A stretch of 38,163 nucleotides of DNA, taken from the NCBI GenBank assembly GCA_031268515.1, contig JAIRXC010000141.1:1-38163 (forward strand), given 5' to 3'. Numbering within the stretch: position 1 is the stretch's first letter; each line of letters opens with the position of its first letter. The stretch comes from Propionibacteriaceae bacterium. Its GTDB lineage: Bacteria; Actinomycetota; Actinomycetes; Propionibacteriales; Propionibacteriaceae. Under the pieces are notes generated by a model. The model was not told where the DNA came from and searched no databases. It was given only the letters and a program-made list of their open reading frames with translations. Position numbers and translations under genes: made by a program. Shown piece by piece: positions 9,801 through 17,872 of this stretch.

Positions 9801-12660
9801 CCATGAGGTCGGCCAGGGCGTCCAGCTCGAAGTCGTCGCGCAGGCACTCGCGGCTGGCTTCGAGCATGATCGGGAACTCGGGATACTGGCTGGCGACCGA
9901 CAAGAGCTGCGCCGAGCGGTTGCGCAACTGCCAAAGCGGCTGGCGGCGGCCGGGCTGGCGGCGGGGCAACAGCAGCGCCCGCGCGGCGGCTTCGCGGAAA
10001 CGGACGGCGAAGTGGGAAGAGTTGGCTAATTGTTCACGCACAAGGTCCTCGACCCGGCCGGGGTCTGTCACGAGGTGGCTGGTCAAGCCGTCACGGGCCC
10101 AGACGGCCGGGGCGTCGCTGTCCCAGCCGGAGGCCGTGTCAGGCAGCCGGAAGACGATGCCGTCATCGGTCGCCATGGCCTGGATGTCGAGGCCGTCGGC
10201 GCCGTAGGCCTGGCGCAGCGACGCGGCGATGAGGAGGGACCACGGGGTGTTGACGCGGCCGCCGTAGGGGCAGCAGACGACGATCCGCCAATCCCCCAAC
10301 TCGTCCCGGAAGCTCTCCACGACGATGGTCCGGTCGTCGGGGACGACCCCGGCGGCGGCCCGCTGGTCAGTCAGATAGCCCAACAAACTGTCGGCGGCCC
10401 AGGTGTCGAGGCCGAGCCGGCCCAGGCGGTCGCGGGCGGCTTTGTCGTCGACGGCTTGGAGTTCGCGGACAAAGGCGCCGATGGCTTGACCCAACTCAGC
10501 CCGACGGCCGAGGCCGTCGCCCTTCCAGAAAGGCAGGCGGCCGGGCGCGCCGGGGGCGGGGGCGACGAGGACCTGGTCATTCGTGATGGCCGTGATGAGC
10601 CAGGAACTCGAACCCAAGGTGATCGTGTCTCCGACCCGAGACTCGAAGACCATCTCCTCGTCCAATTCCCCCACCCGGCGGCCGACGGCGGGGCCGTCGG
10701 CCAGGAAAACGCCGTAGAGGCCGCGGTCGGGGATCGTCCCGCCCGATGTCACGGCGAGCCGCTGAGCGCCACGGCGGCCGGTCAACCGGCCGGTCGCCCG
10801 GTCCCAGTCGAGGCGGGGCCGCAGTTCGGCGAAAGCCTCGGAAGGGTAGCGGCCGGACAGGAGGTCGAGGACCGCTTCGTAGGCGGCGTGGCTGAGTTGG
10901 GCGAAGGGGGCGGCGCGGCGCAGCACAACCTCAAGCTCGTCGGCCGTCCACGAATCCATGGCGGCCATGGCGACGATCTGTTGGGCCAAGACGTCGAGCG
11001 GGTTGCGCAGCGGGGTTGTCACTTCGATCTGGCCCGCCCGCATTTGCTCCACGACGACGGTCATGGCGAGAAGGTCGCCTAGGTATTTGGGGAAGAAGAC
11101 TCCCTCTGAGACCGCCCCCACCTGGTGGCCGGCCCGTCCGATCCGCTGGAGGCCGGAGGCCACCGAGCCGGGGGCTTCGACCTGGACGACGAGGTCGACC
11201 GCGCCCATGTCGATGCCGAGTTCGAGCGAACTGGTCGCCACGACCGCCTTCAACCGGCCCGCCTTGAGGTCCTCTTCGATGTCGTGGCGTTGCTCGTGCG
11301 ACATCGAACCGTGGTGGGCCCGGGCGACAGGAGCGGCGCCGGCGGCCACGGAGTCAAAACCGATGTAGTTGGCGGGCAGGCGTTGCCGGCGGACCGCCGG
11401 GGGATCGCCGGCGACTGGGTTTCCGGCCGGCGAGACCGCTGTAGGCCAAGGCTGAGCCATCGGCGGGGTTGGCCTGGAGCCGGTTGGCGCCGGCCCTTCC
11501 CGCCCGCCGGCTGGCCTGGGTTCTTCCCGCTCGCCGTTTGGCTCTGATCCCAGTCCTTCCCGCCCTCCGTCTGGCTGATTGGTTTCAGCCGCCGCCAGAG
11601 CTCGGCTTTCCCAGACCTCGTTGACACGGCTGGACAGCCGCTCGGCCACCTGGCGCGAGTTGACGAAAACGATGGTCGAGCGGCGGCTGGCGATGAGGTC
11701 GACGAGGCGTTCTGTGACGTGAGGCCAAATTGAGGCGCGGGGAGCCGCTGGCGTGGCTTCCGTGCCGGCGGCCGGAGCTAAGTCGGCAGAAGGAGTTGTC
11801 CCGGTGGACGCGGGGGCGTGCTGGAGGTCGCCCAGGTCGGGCACAGGGACTTGGACGGACAGATCCCAGGCTTTGGCAGTCGGCGGGGCGATGATCGCGA
11901 CCGTCCGGCCGGCCGCCAGATATTCCCCCACCGCCGCCGGCGGCCGGACCGTCGCGGACAGGCCGATCCGCTGGGCCGGCCGGGCCAGCCGGGCGTCGAG
12001 GCGCTCCAAGCTGACAGCCAGATGCGCCCCCCGTTTCGTCCCCGCCAGAGAGTGGATCTCATCCACGATGACCGTCTCGACGCCTTCCAGCGCCGACCGG
12101 GCGGCCGACGTCAAAAGGAGATAAAGAGACTCGGGCGTCGTGATGAGGATGTCCGCCCCGAAACGGGCGAAGCGCCGCCGCTCGGCGGCCGGCGTGTCAC
12201 CTGAGCGGATCGCCACGCTGACCGGGGCCGCCGTCTGCCCGGCCGCCGCGGCGGCCGCCCGTATGCCCGCCAGGGGTTCCCGCAGGTTGCGTTCGATGTC
12301 GGCGGCCAAGGCCTTGAGGGGCGAGATGTAAAGGAGGCGGCAGCGTCTCAACGGCGCCGCTGTCGTCTTGCCGCCCGCCGTCTTGCAGGCAGCCTCGGCC
12401 GGCCAGCCGTCCAGCGTGCCGTTGACGGCCGCCGTCCGGCCGTCCGCTGTCCCGGGCGCGGCCTCGGCCAAGAGGCGGTCGATGCCCCACAAGAAGGCGG
12501 CCAAGGTCTTGCCCGAACCGGTCGGCGCGATGACGAGCGTGTGGCCGCCGGTCGCGATGGCCCGCCAAGCCGCCGCCTGGGCGGCCGTAGGCGCTCCAAA
12601 AGACCCCCGGAACCACGCGGCGGCAGCCGGCGAGAAACGGTCGAGCGGGTCAACAGGCAC
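6829..12660 (-). CDS. lhr: Lhr-family ATP-dependent helicase, unusually long (1943 aa), GTG start
   Basis: APTGSGKTLAAFLWGIDRL, TTPESLYLLLTS, DEIHSLAGTKRGAHL, SATV, HHGSMS, VATSSLELGIDMG, QRIGRAGHQ, and a long C-terminal region ending GFILGPHGLRLRR as in Lhr. Confidence 0.93.
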   Translation of the reverse strand: MPVDPLDRFSPAAAAWFRGSFGAPTAAQAAAWRAIATGGHTLVIAPTGSGKTLAAFLWGIDRLLAEAAPGTADGRTAAVNGTLDGWPAEAACKTAGGKTTAAPLRRCRLLYISPLKALAADIERNLREPLAGIRAAAAAAGQTAAPVSVAIRSGDTPAAERRRFARFGADILITTPESLYLLLTSAARSALEGVETVIVDEIHSLAGTKRGAHLAVSLERLDARLARPAQRIGLSATVRPPAAVGEYLAAGRTVAIIAPPTAKAWDLSVQVPVPDLGDLQHAPASTGTTPSADLAPAAGTEATPAAPRASIWPHVTERLVDLIASRRSTIVFVNSRQVAERLSSRVNEVWESRALAAAETNQPDGGREGLGSEPNGEREEPRPAGGREGPAPTGSRPTPPMAQPWPTAVSPAGNPVAGDPPAVRRQRLPANYIGFDSVAAGAAPVARAHHGSMSHEQRHDIEEDLKAGRLKAVVATSSLELGIDMGAVDLVVQVEAPGSVASGLQRIGRAGHQVGAVSEGVFFPKYLGDLLAMTVVVEQMRAGQIEVTTPLRNPLDVLAQQIVAMAAMDSWTADELEVVLRRAAPFAQLSHAAYEAVLDLLSGRYPSEAFAELRPRLDWDRATGRLTGRRGAQRLAVTSGGTIPDRGLYGVFLADGPAVGRRVGELDEEMVFESRVGDTITLGSSSWLITAITNDQVLVAPAPGAPGRLPFWKGDGLGRRAELGQAIGAFVRELQAVDDKAARDRLGRLGLDTWAADSLLGYLTDQRAAAGVVPDDRTIVVESFRDELGDWRIVVCCPYGGRVNTPWSLLIAASLRQAYGADGLDIQAMATDDGIVFRLPDTASGWDSDAPAVWARDGLTSHLVTDPGRVEDLVREQLANSSHFAVRFREAAARALLLPRRQPGRRQPLWQLRNRSAQLLSVASQYPEFPIMLEASRECLRDDFELDALADLMAKIARREIRIEEVATAQPSPFARTVLFNYVGLFMYESDTPLAELRAAALTVDPTLLAELLGGGAGLDPADLLDPAVLTRLEAELQRLVPSRQARTSEDVHDLIRRLGPLSAADLAARTLPEQADQTAIWLAGLAAAGQIATLPAAAPGRTGESRLAPAADRWVAAVDAGWIAAGLGLPQPGGPAASRAADPDESLDRLLFRYARSHAPFTADECARWLALPAAALRERLRRLAATGRLAAGNLRPAGWAPPRADAADNLLSGADKAADECGGAESGLGLTPPPFAAETSNASSGAESGPQSAVFGPAVLDVYCDPDILALLRRRSLAKLRSETEPAPQIAYARFLPAWHGVGAGRGIGALSRAIEQLAGAPIPASSLESFVLPARVADYEPGFLDELLAAGAVVWCGRGETAGGDGWVSLIPADLLEAFPAAAGKIDFLKSAADDAVSAQVRDSASALSAEGVDWLLRQDRDNRSGVSASALGSAQPPGPNLGVGAAAGAEAAFADGSGAGRGAGELDQALLSLLAAGGAFRLPELAALAAARLGRAVTTAETAEACWRLAWAGLLSTDTFAPLRHRLGQVSRTVRSRRPPPRPTSHRPRLAYRRAAAAWSAAPDSGGRWFLVPGQITPLGQIPLPGQISPPGQITLHGQITPPGQPLLAPDAPSGPPSNRQAAPPPAAGPGASQPSLLTPSTALPSNGGFPAAGAAVSAGRPAAATQPDRPAPRPPESAAVQAERAIARAEVLLDRYGVLSRGAVQAEDCPGGFAARYRRLSVAEEQGRVRRGYFVDRLGGSQFATAGAIDRLRAAATPPAEPAAIVLAAADPANPYGAALPWPPRPGDNRDDAPAATNPAEAGATATRAEETNPAKANPTETGATATNPAAAGPAARGHRPSRKAGALVVLVDGALAAFVERGGRTVMAWPVEPESLAAAASALADVVHAGRLDSLTVESVNGRPVLSPGRAAEQSGFAAALQQAGFILGPHGLRLRR
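7166..7257. repeat. Period-60-bp in-frame repeat inside lhr
   Basis: gttgccgtggcgccggtttccgtcgggttgg and gttgccgtggcgccggcttccgcggggttgg, 60 bp apart; protein NPAEAGATATRAEETNPAKANPTETGATATNP. Confidence 0.7.
7828..7935. repeat. 18-bp tandem repeat inside lhr, five clear units plus one diverged
   Basis: ggtgatctggccgtgcag / ggtgatctggccaggcgg / ggagatttgcccgggcag / ggggatttgcccgagcgg / ggtgatttgcccgggcac at 7846-7935. Protein: PGQITPLGQIPLPGQISPPGQITLHGQITPPGQ. Confidence 0.9.
8393..8427. repeat. Copy A of a 35-bp dispersed exact repeat (in lhr)
   Basis: tcttgccggaggagccaatcgacgccttcggccga, identical to 25485-25519. Confidence 0.93.
11494..11579. repeat. In-frame imperfect repeats (about 27-33 bp) in an insert of the lhr helicase core
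   Basis: cccttcccgcccgccggctggcctggg, ttcttcccgctcgccgtttggctctga, gtccttcccgccctccgtctggctgat; protein GGREGLGSEPNGEREEPRPAGGREGP. Confidence 0.65.
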
Positions 12661-12758
12661 AAGACCATCTTGACGGCATGGTCAGACAGTCACAGCTTGG
12701 GCCGGCGGTTTCCAGGCGCTAGGGGACGGAGCGGCTTCCATCCACTAGCCTTGCAAAA

Positions 12759-15239
12759 GTGCCTGACACGTTGCGCATCGCGCTGGTCTGCCTACACACT
12801 TCCCCCGCTGATTCGCCCGGGTCCGGCGACGCCGGCGGCATGAACGTGGTCGTGGCCCAGGCCGCCCGCGCCCTCGCCGCCCTCGGCCACCGGATCGACA
12901 TCGTGACCCGCCGCTGCGACCCGGCTCAGCCCGCCGCCGCCGTGATCAGCCCCGGCGTCACTTTGCGCCACCTCGACGCCGGGCCGCCTAAGGCCTTCGC
13001 CAAGTCGGCCATCGACGCCTACATACCTGACTTCACCGAAGCCTTCTCAGCCCTGGCCGACAACCTCGCCGCCGAGGCTTCGCCCGCGGGCGGGACTCCC
13101 TACGACCTGGTCCACTCGCACCATTGGATGTCCGGGGTGGCGGCCTTGCCCGTGGCTCGGGCCTGGGGGATGCCGCACGTCCAGAGCTACCACTCTGTCG
13201 CCGCCCTGCCCGGTTCCGCCCTGAGCGAAGGGGAGCCGCCCGAATCGCCGCCCAGGGTGCCCGGCGAAGCCCTCCTGGCCCGCGAATCCGACCTGGTCGT
13301 GGCGATCTCCGCGGCCGAAGCCCGGACCGTCATCGAACGCTGCGGCGCCGACCCCGCCCACGTCGCCATCGTCCCGCCCGGCGTCGACGGCGGCCTCTTC
13401 CGGCCGGCCGCCGCCGGCGAAGCCGATACGGCGGCAGCGGCCCGTCTAGCCCCGCACGGCCACGGCTGCGCCCTCTTCGCCGGCCGCCTCCAGCCTCTCA
13501 AGGGCCCCGACCTCGCCATCGCCGCGCTCGCCCACATCCCCGAGCCGATCCGCCCCGACCTCGTCCTAGCCGGCGCGGCCAGCATTGATTTCGCCGACTA
13601 CACCGCCCACCTCCACCGTCTGATCGCCGAGCTGGGCCTGGACGGCTACGTTCACTTCGTCGGCTCCCAGAGCCGCGCCGAGCTGGCCCGCCTCCTTCAG
13701 GCGGCGACCGTTTGCCTGGTCCCCAGCCACTCTGAGACCTTCGGCCTCATCGCCTTGGAAGCCGCCGCCGCCGGCACCCCGGTCATCGCCGCCGCCGCCG
13801 GCGGTCTGCGCGAAGCGGTCGTGCACGGCGAGTCCGGCCAACTCATGGATTCGCGCCACCCCGAGGATTGGGCCGTCGCCATGATGAAGCTGCTGACCCA
13901 GCCGCGCCTTTTGGCCCGTATGGGCGTTGTCGCCCGCGTCCACGCCCGCCGCTTCACGTGGGAGGCCATGGCGTCGAACCTGACCCGGTTGTACGGGGAG
14001 CTGCTGAGAGATTTCACGAAACATAATCGCTTTGCCGCGGCGTTTCCCGGGGACTTCAGGCAAAGCGATCGGCTCAGCGGCCGAAACCTTGACGGCCGCG
14101 GCGGCGCCGTCACCGAGCCGGGGGAGGAAGAGGCAAAAACATTCCCCATACGTCCGGCGCCGTCGTCCGAAAGCGCCGACACTCGCTCTGCCCGCCCGCC
14201 GCGCTACCTTTTCATCCACGCCCACCCCGACGACGAAACCTTGTCGAGCGGCGCTGCCATCTTGGCCCTGCGCCGCCAGGGCGCCGAACCGCTCGTCGTG
14301 ACCGCGACCCGGGGCGAACGGGGCGAGGTCGTCCCCCAGGCTGCCGCCTGCCTTGGCCGAAGCGGCCTTTCCGCCTACCGCCTGACCGAGCGGACCCGCG
14401 CCCTCGCCGCCCTCGGGGCCGGCGACGCGGGTTTCCTGGGCCAGGCGCCCAACCGGCTGCCCGGCCGGCCCAGCCGCTCTTACGCCGACTCCGGCATGGC
14501 CTGGCTCGCCGACGGCCAGGCCGGGCCAGCGCCAGACGCGCCGGATGACGCCTTGACGCGCGCCCCCTTGGCCGAGGTCGCCGCCGACATCGTCGCGACG
14601 GCTCGGCATTGGCGGGCCGACGCCCTCGTCACCTACGACAGCGCCGGCGGCTACGGCCACCCCGACCACGTCTGCTGCCACGAGGCCGCCGTCCACGCCG
14701 CCGCCGCCCTCGGTTTGCCCTGTTTCGAGCTGGTCGCCAGGATCGCCGAGCAGCCCTTGGAGCGGGGCAGGGAGAGCCGTGACGCGGCGGGCCAGTCCGA
14801 CGGCGCGGAGGTGACGGACGGGGACGGCAGAGACAGGATGGGGCAAGGCGGGGCGACGGGGCCAGACGGGCGCCCGATCAGGCAGCCCGGCCGCTCGGCG
14901 GGGCAGGGCGGCAGCCGGCTTGGCCAAGTCGGCGGCAAGGCGGAAGCCCAAGGGGGCCATGGGAGCGGCTGCGAATCCCGCACAAGGCCGTGTTGTGGCA
15001 AGGCGGAGCAAGGCGGAAGCCCGAGGGGGGACGACGGGCGGCAAGACGATGACGGGCGGCCGGACGTGGAGTGGTACGACGCGGGCCCGGACCGCGACCG
15101 CCTCCTGGCGGCCCACCGCTCCTACGCCAGCCAGTTCACGCTCGACGCCACGGGGACGCGTCTCACCCATGTCGGCGGCCAAAGCGCTCCGGTCGTGACT
15201 CAGACAGGGTTGCGCCGCGCCGCGCCACCGCCCTTTTGA
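12759..15239 (+). CDS. Fusion: N-terminal MshA-like glycosyltransferase (GT4) and C-terminal MshB-like PIG-L deacetylase (mycothiol pathway)
   Basis: One 826-aa frame. MshA-like RIALVCLHTSPADSPGSGDAGGMNVVVAQ, DLVHSHHWMSG, PSHSETFGLIALEAAAAGTPVIAAAAGG. MshB-like YLFIHAHPDDETLSSGAAI, SYADSGMAW, LVTYDSAGGYGHPDHV. Confidence 0.88.
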   Translation: MPDTLRIALVCLHTSPADSPGSGDAGGMNVVVAQAARALAALGHRIDIVTRRCDPAQPAAAVISPGVTLRHLDAGPPKAFAKSAIDAYIPDFTEAFSALADNLAAEASPAGGTPYDLVHSHHWMSGVAALPVARAWGMPHVQSYHSVAALPGSALSEGEPPESPPRVPGEALLARESDLVVAISAAEARTVIERCGADPAHVAIVPPGVDGGLFRPAAAGEADTAAAARLAPHGHGCALFAGRLQPLKGPDLAIAALAHIPEPIRPDLVLAGAASIDFADYTAHLHRLIAELGLDGYVHFVGSQSRAELARLLQAATVCLVPSHSETFGLIALEAAAAGTPVIAAAAGGLREAVVHGESGQLMDSRHPEDWAVAMMKLLTQPRLLARMGVVARVHARRFTWEAMASNLTRLYGELLRDFTKHNRFAAAFPGDFRQSDRLSGRNLDGRGGAVTEPGEEEAKTFPIRPAPSSESADTRSARPPRYLFIHAHPDDETLSSGAAILALRRQGAEPLVVTATRGERGEVVPQAAACLGRSGLSAYRLTERTRALAALGAGDAGFLGQAPNRLPGRPSRSYADSGMAWLADGQAGPAPDAPDDALTRAPLAEVAADIVATARHWRADALVTYDSAGGYGHPDHVCCHEAAVHAAAALGLPCFELVARIAEQPLERGRESRDAAGQSDGAEVTDGDGRDRMGQGGATGPDGRPIRQPGRSAGQGGSRLGQVGGKAEAQGGHGSGCESRTRPCCGKAEQGGSPRGDDGRQDDDGRPDVEWYDAGPDRDRLLAAHRSYASQFTLDATGTRLTHVGGQSAPVVTQTGLRRAAPPPF
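14936..15029. repeat. 21-bp direct repeat in a Gly/Asp/Arg-rich insert of the deacetylase domain
   Basis: caaggcggaagcccaaggggg (14936-14956) and caaggcggaagcccgaggggg (15009-15029). Confidence 0.7.
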
Positions 15240-15477
15240 CGGCCAACCGCCAACGGCCGGCAATCAACCCCGCCGGCGGCACTAGGAACTAGGATAGTTT
15301 GCCCAGTGCGAGGGGCTGGCTTGGCGCAAGAGGCGGCGCCGCCAATGTCCGGCCTGCCGCGTCACCCCCTTACCTGTTTGCCAAACTTATCTACTTGGCA
15401 AACAGTTTAAAAAGTGGCTGGCGGCCTCGGACGGCGGGCGCCAGACGGCTGTCAGGCTTACGGTATTTGACTTGTCA

Positions 15478-16200
15478 TCACGGTTTGACCAGGCCAGTCT
15501 CGTAGGCCCAGACGACCACATGGATACGGTCGCGGAGTTCCAATTTCGTCAAGATGTTCCCCACGTGGGTTTTAACAGTTGTTTCCGATACGGACAATGT
15601 ATTGGCGATCTCGGAGTTGGTCTTCCCTGACACGATGCCGTCGAAAACTTCTTTCTCGCGCGGCGTCAAAGTGTCCAGGCGGCCGCTGGCGGGGTTTTCG
15701 GCCGGCGGCTGGGCGGCCGACGGCAGATAGTCGGCGAAGAGGTCGAGCATACGGCGGGTGACGCGGGGGGAGATCGTCGCGTCGCCGCTGGCGACCGAGC
15801 GGATGGCGGCGGTCAGGTCGTCTGGCCGGATGTCTTTGAGGAGGAAGCCGCTGGCTCCGGCTTTGAGAGCCCCGATGGCGTACTCGTCCAAGTCGAACGT
15901 TGTCAACACGATGACCCGCGTGCCGGACGAGGCCGCGACGATCCGCCGCGTCGCCTCGATGCCGTCGAGGCCGGGCATCCTAACGTCCATGAGCACGACA
16001 TCGGGCTGGAGGGCGGCGGCTTGGGCGACGGCTTCGGCCCCGTCGGCCGCCTCGCCGACGACTTCGATGTCCGGCTCGGCTTTGAGGGTCATGGCGAAGC
16101 CCAGCCGCATGAGGGCCTGGTCGTCGACGATGAGGACGCGGATCGGGGCGGCAGGAGCCGCCGCCGGACTGGCCGGAGTGTTCGCCGAGGCGGTTGTCAT
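15478..16200 (-). CDS. NarL/LuxR-family response regulator
   Basis: Receiver IRVLIVDDQALMRLGFAMTL...DVVLMDVRMPGLDGIEATR...LTTFDLDEY; LuxR HTH LTPREKEVFDGIVSGKTNSEIANTLSVSETTVKTHVGNILTKLELRDRIHVV. Start MTTASAN with upstream AGGAC. Confidence 0.93.
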   Translation of the reverse strand: MTTASANTPASPAAAPAAPIRVLIVDDQALMRLGFAMTLKAEPDIEVVGEAADGAEAVAQAAALQPDVVLMDVRMPGLDGIEATRRIVAASSGTRVIVLTTFDLDEYAIGALKAGASGFLLKDIRPDDLTAAIRSVASGDATISPRVTRRMLDLFADYLPSAAQPPAENPASGRLDTLTPREKEVFDGIVSGKTNSEIANTLSVSETTVKTHVGNILTKLELRDRIHVVVWAYETGLVKP

Positions 16201-16253
16201 GGTCGTCTTGTCCTTTCGGGCTGAGCCCAAGCGGCCGGCCGGCGGCTGGCGCT

Positions 16254-17522
16254 TCATTCGTCCTCTTCGGGGTCGACGCACAGGCGCGCCTGGACACGCC
16301 AGCCGCCGTCCGCGGTCGGCCCGGCTTCCAAAGCGCCGTCCCAGACCGCCGTCCGCTGGTTCATGCCGACGAGGCCGTGCCCGGCGCCTTCGGTCAACGC
16401 CGGGCCGGGCAGAGCCGCCGGGGCGTTTTCGACTACGACGTCGATGGTCCCGCTTTCGGACTGTCCGATCCGGACCGTTGCTTGAGGGGTCGTGGGGGCG
16501 TGCCGGAGGACGTTCGTGAGGGCTTCTTGGACGATCCGGTAGATGGTCAAGCCGAGCGCCGTGTCGTCCGGCAACGCGGTCGTCAACTGGACCGTCACAG
16601 GCAAACCAGAGTGTTGGTAGACGGCGATCAGGTCGCCCAAGTCGGCCAGGCTCGGCAGCGGCTCCAGGTCCGCTTCGGAGCGTAGGAAAGCCAAGGTCCG
16701 GCGCATGTCGGCGACGGCTCGCCGGCCAGTTTTCGAGACCTGCGCCAAGGCGGCCGCGGCGGCTTCCGGGTCCTGTTTGAGGATCCGGCCCGCCCCGTCC
16801 GACAAGGACACCATGACGGTGAGCGAGTGGGAGACGATGTCGTGCATTTCGCGGGCGATCCGGTTGCGTTCGGCGGCCACCGCCAGTTGGGCCCGCTCGT
16901 CCCGTTGGAGCAGCAGGAGGCGGTTGCGTTCGATCAGCTCATGGACGGTCCGGCGGCGCTGGCCTAAGAAGATGGCGACCGCGCCGGCCGCCAAGTTGAA
17001 AGAGATGAACGCAAGCAGCGCTTCAGGTTTGCGGACGCCGCCCCAAACCAAGATAGCGCAGTTGACGGCTTGGGCGGTGACGAGGCCGACCCAGGCGGTG
17101 ACGGCGCCGACGCGCTGGGCGACGTGATGGAGGGCCATCCAGAAATAGGCCCACTCTCCCCAGGCCAGAGCGGGGACGTGGGGTTGTAAGGCGACGCTCC
17201 AGATGAGGGCGTAAGTCGCCGCTGCCAAAAAGAATTCTTGTGGACGGAGGCGTTGCCAGAGGATGTGGACGACGGCCACGGCGGCAAAGCCGCCAACGCT
17301 GAGGAGAAGTTGCCACAATGGCATACGGAGGGTGAAAAGACCGCCGGAGCCGAGGTAGAGGGCGAAAGCGGCGGCGGCGACGGCCAACGCCTGGACGGCC
17401 CAGGGATGGCAGGCCGACCAGCGGTCGAAGGGGGTGCGGTCTGACGCCTTCTGGGCCGCTTGGGCCAAGTCAAGCTGACGCGGCCGCTTAAAAAGTCGGG
17501 AAGCCGTGCCCGGTTCGGCCAT
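16254..17522 (-). CDS. NarL-type sensor histidine kinase (partner of 15478-16200)
   Basis: AERNRIAREMHDIVSHSLTVMVSLSDGA, LGLTIYRIVQEALTNVLRHAP, GHGLVGMNQRT; N-terminal membrane helices; AGGAGG upstream of the start. Confidence 0.93.
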   Translation of the reverse strand: MAEPGTASRLFKRPRQLDLAQAAQKASDRTPFDRWSACHPWAVQALAVAAAAFALYLGSGGLFTLRMPLWQLLLSVGGFAAVAVVHILWQRLRPQEFFLAAATYALIWSVALQPHVPALAWGEWAYFWMALHHVAQRVGAVTAWVGLVTAQAVNCAILVWGGVRKPEALLAFISFNLAAGAVAIFLGQRRRTVHELIERNRLLLLQRDERAQLAVAAERNRIAREMHDIVSHSLTVMVSLSDGAGRILKQDPEAAAAALAQVSKTGRRAVADMRRTLAFLRSEADLEPLPSLADLGDLIAVYQHSGLPVTVQLTTALPDDTALGLTIYRIVQEALTNVLRHAPTTPQATVRIGQSESGTIDVVVENAPAALPGPALTEGAGHGLVGMNQRTAVWDGALEAGPTADGGWRVQARLCVDPEEDE

Positions 17523-17609
17523 GACACGCCTCCTGTTTGGTATGGCTGTTGCCGAAGTTTACCCAGCCGCAGTCCGGCTCGGCGGACCGGACCACGGCTG
17601 GACGGATTA

Positions 17610-17675
17610 GGGCTGCGGTAGGGGCAAGTTGGGGCCGCGGTCAGGACGGGTTGGGGCTGTGGTCAGGACGGGTTG
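17610..17675. repeat. 22-bp tandem repeat, three units, in a divergent intergenic region
   Basis: gggctgcggtaggggcaagttg / gggccgcggtcaggacgggttg / gggctgtggtcaggacgggttg; units 2 and 3 differ at two positions, unit 1 is more diverged. Confidence 0.8.
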
Positions 17676-17872
17676 GCGGCGGCGCAGCCGGTGAAAGCCG
17701 CCGTCTTCGGCTCGTGTCAGCCGGCGGCCGGACAGCCGGCAGACGGTTTGGGTTTCTCGCTCGGAAGCCGGAGCGAACCGCCACGGCGGAAGGCGTTGGA
17801 GCGAGAATACGGGCGGCCGCGTAGGCGTGATCTCCTGGAAGCGGTTACATGGCTTAAGAAGGCTAAGGCAGA

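Noticed and set aside
10030-11082. 350-aa plus-strand ORF (and others opposite lhr)
   Set aside because: Antisense to well-supported lhr coding; no domain signal.
13566-15263. 565-aa minus-strand ORF
   Set aside because: Antisense shadow ORF in high-GC DNA opposite the MshA-MshB fusion; no recognisable motifs.
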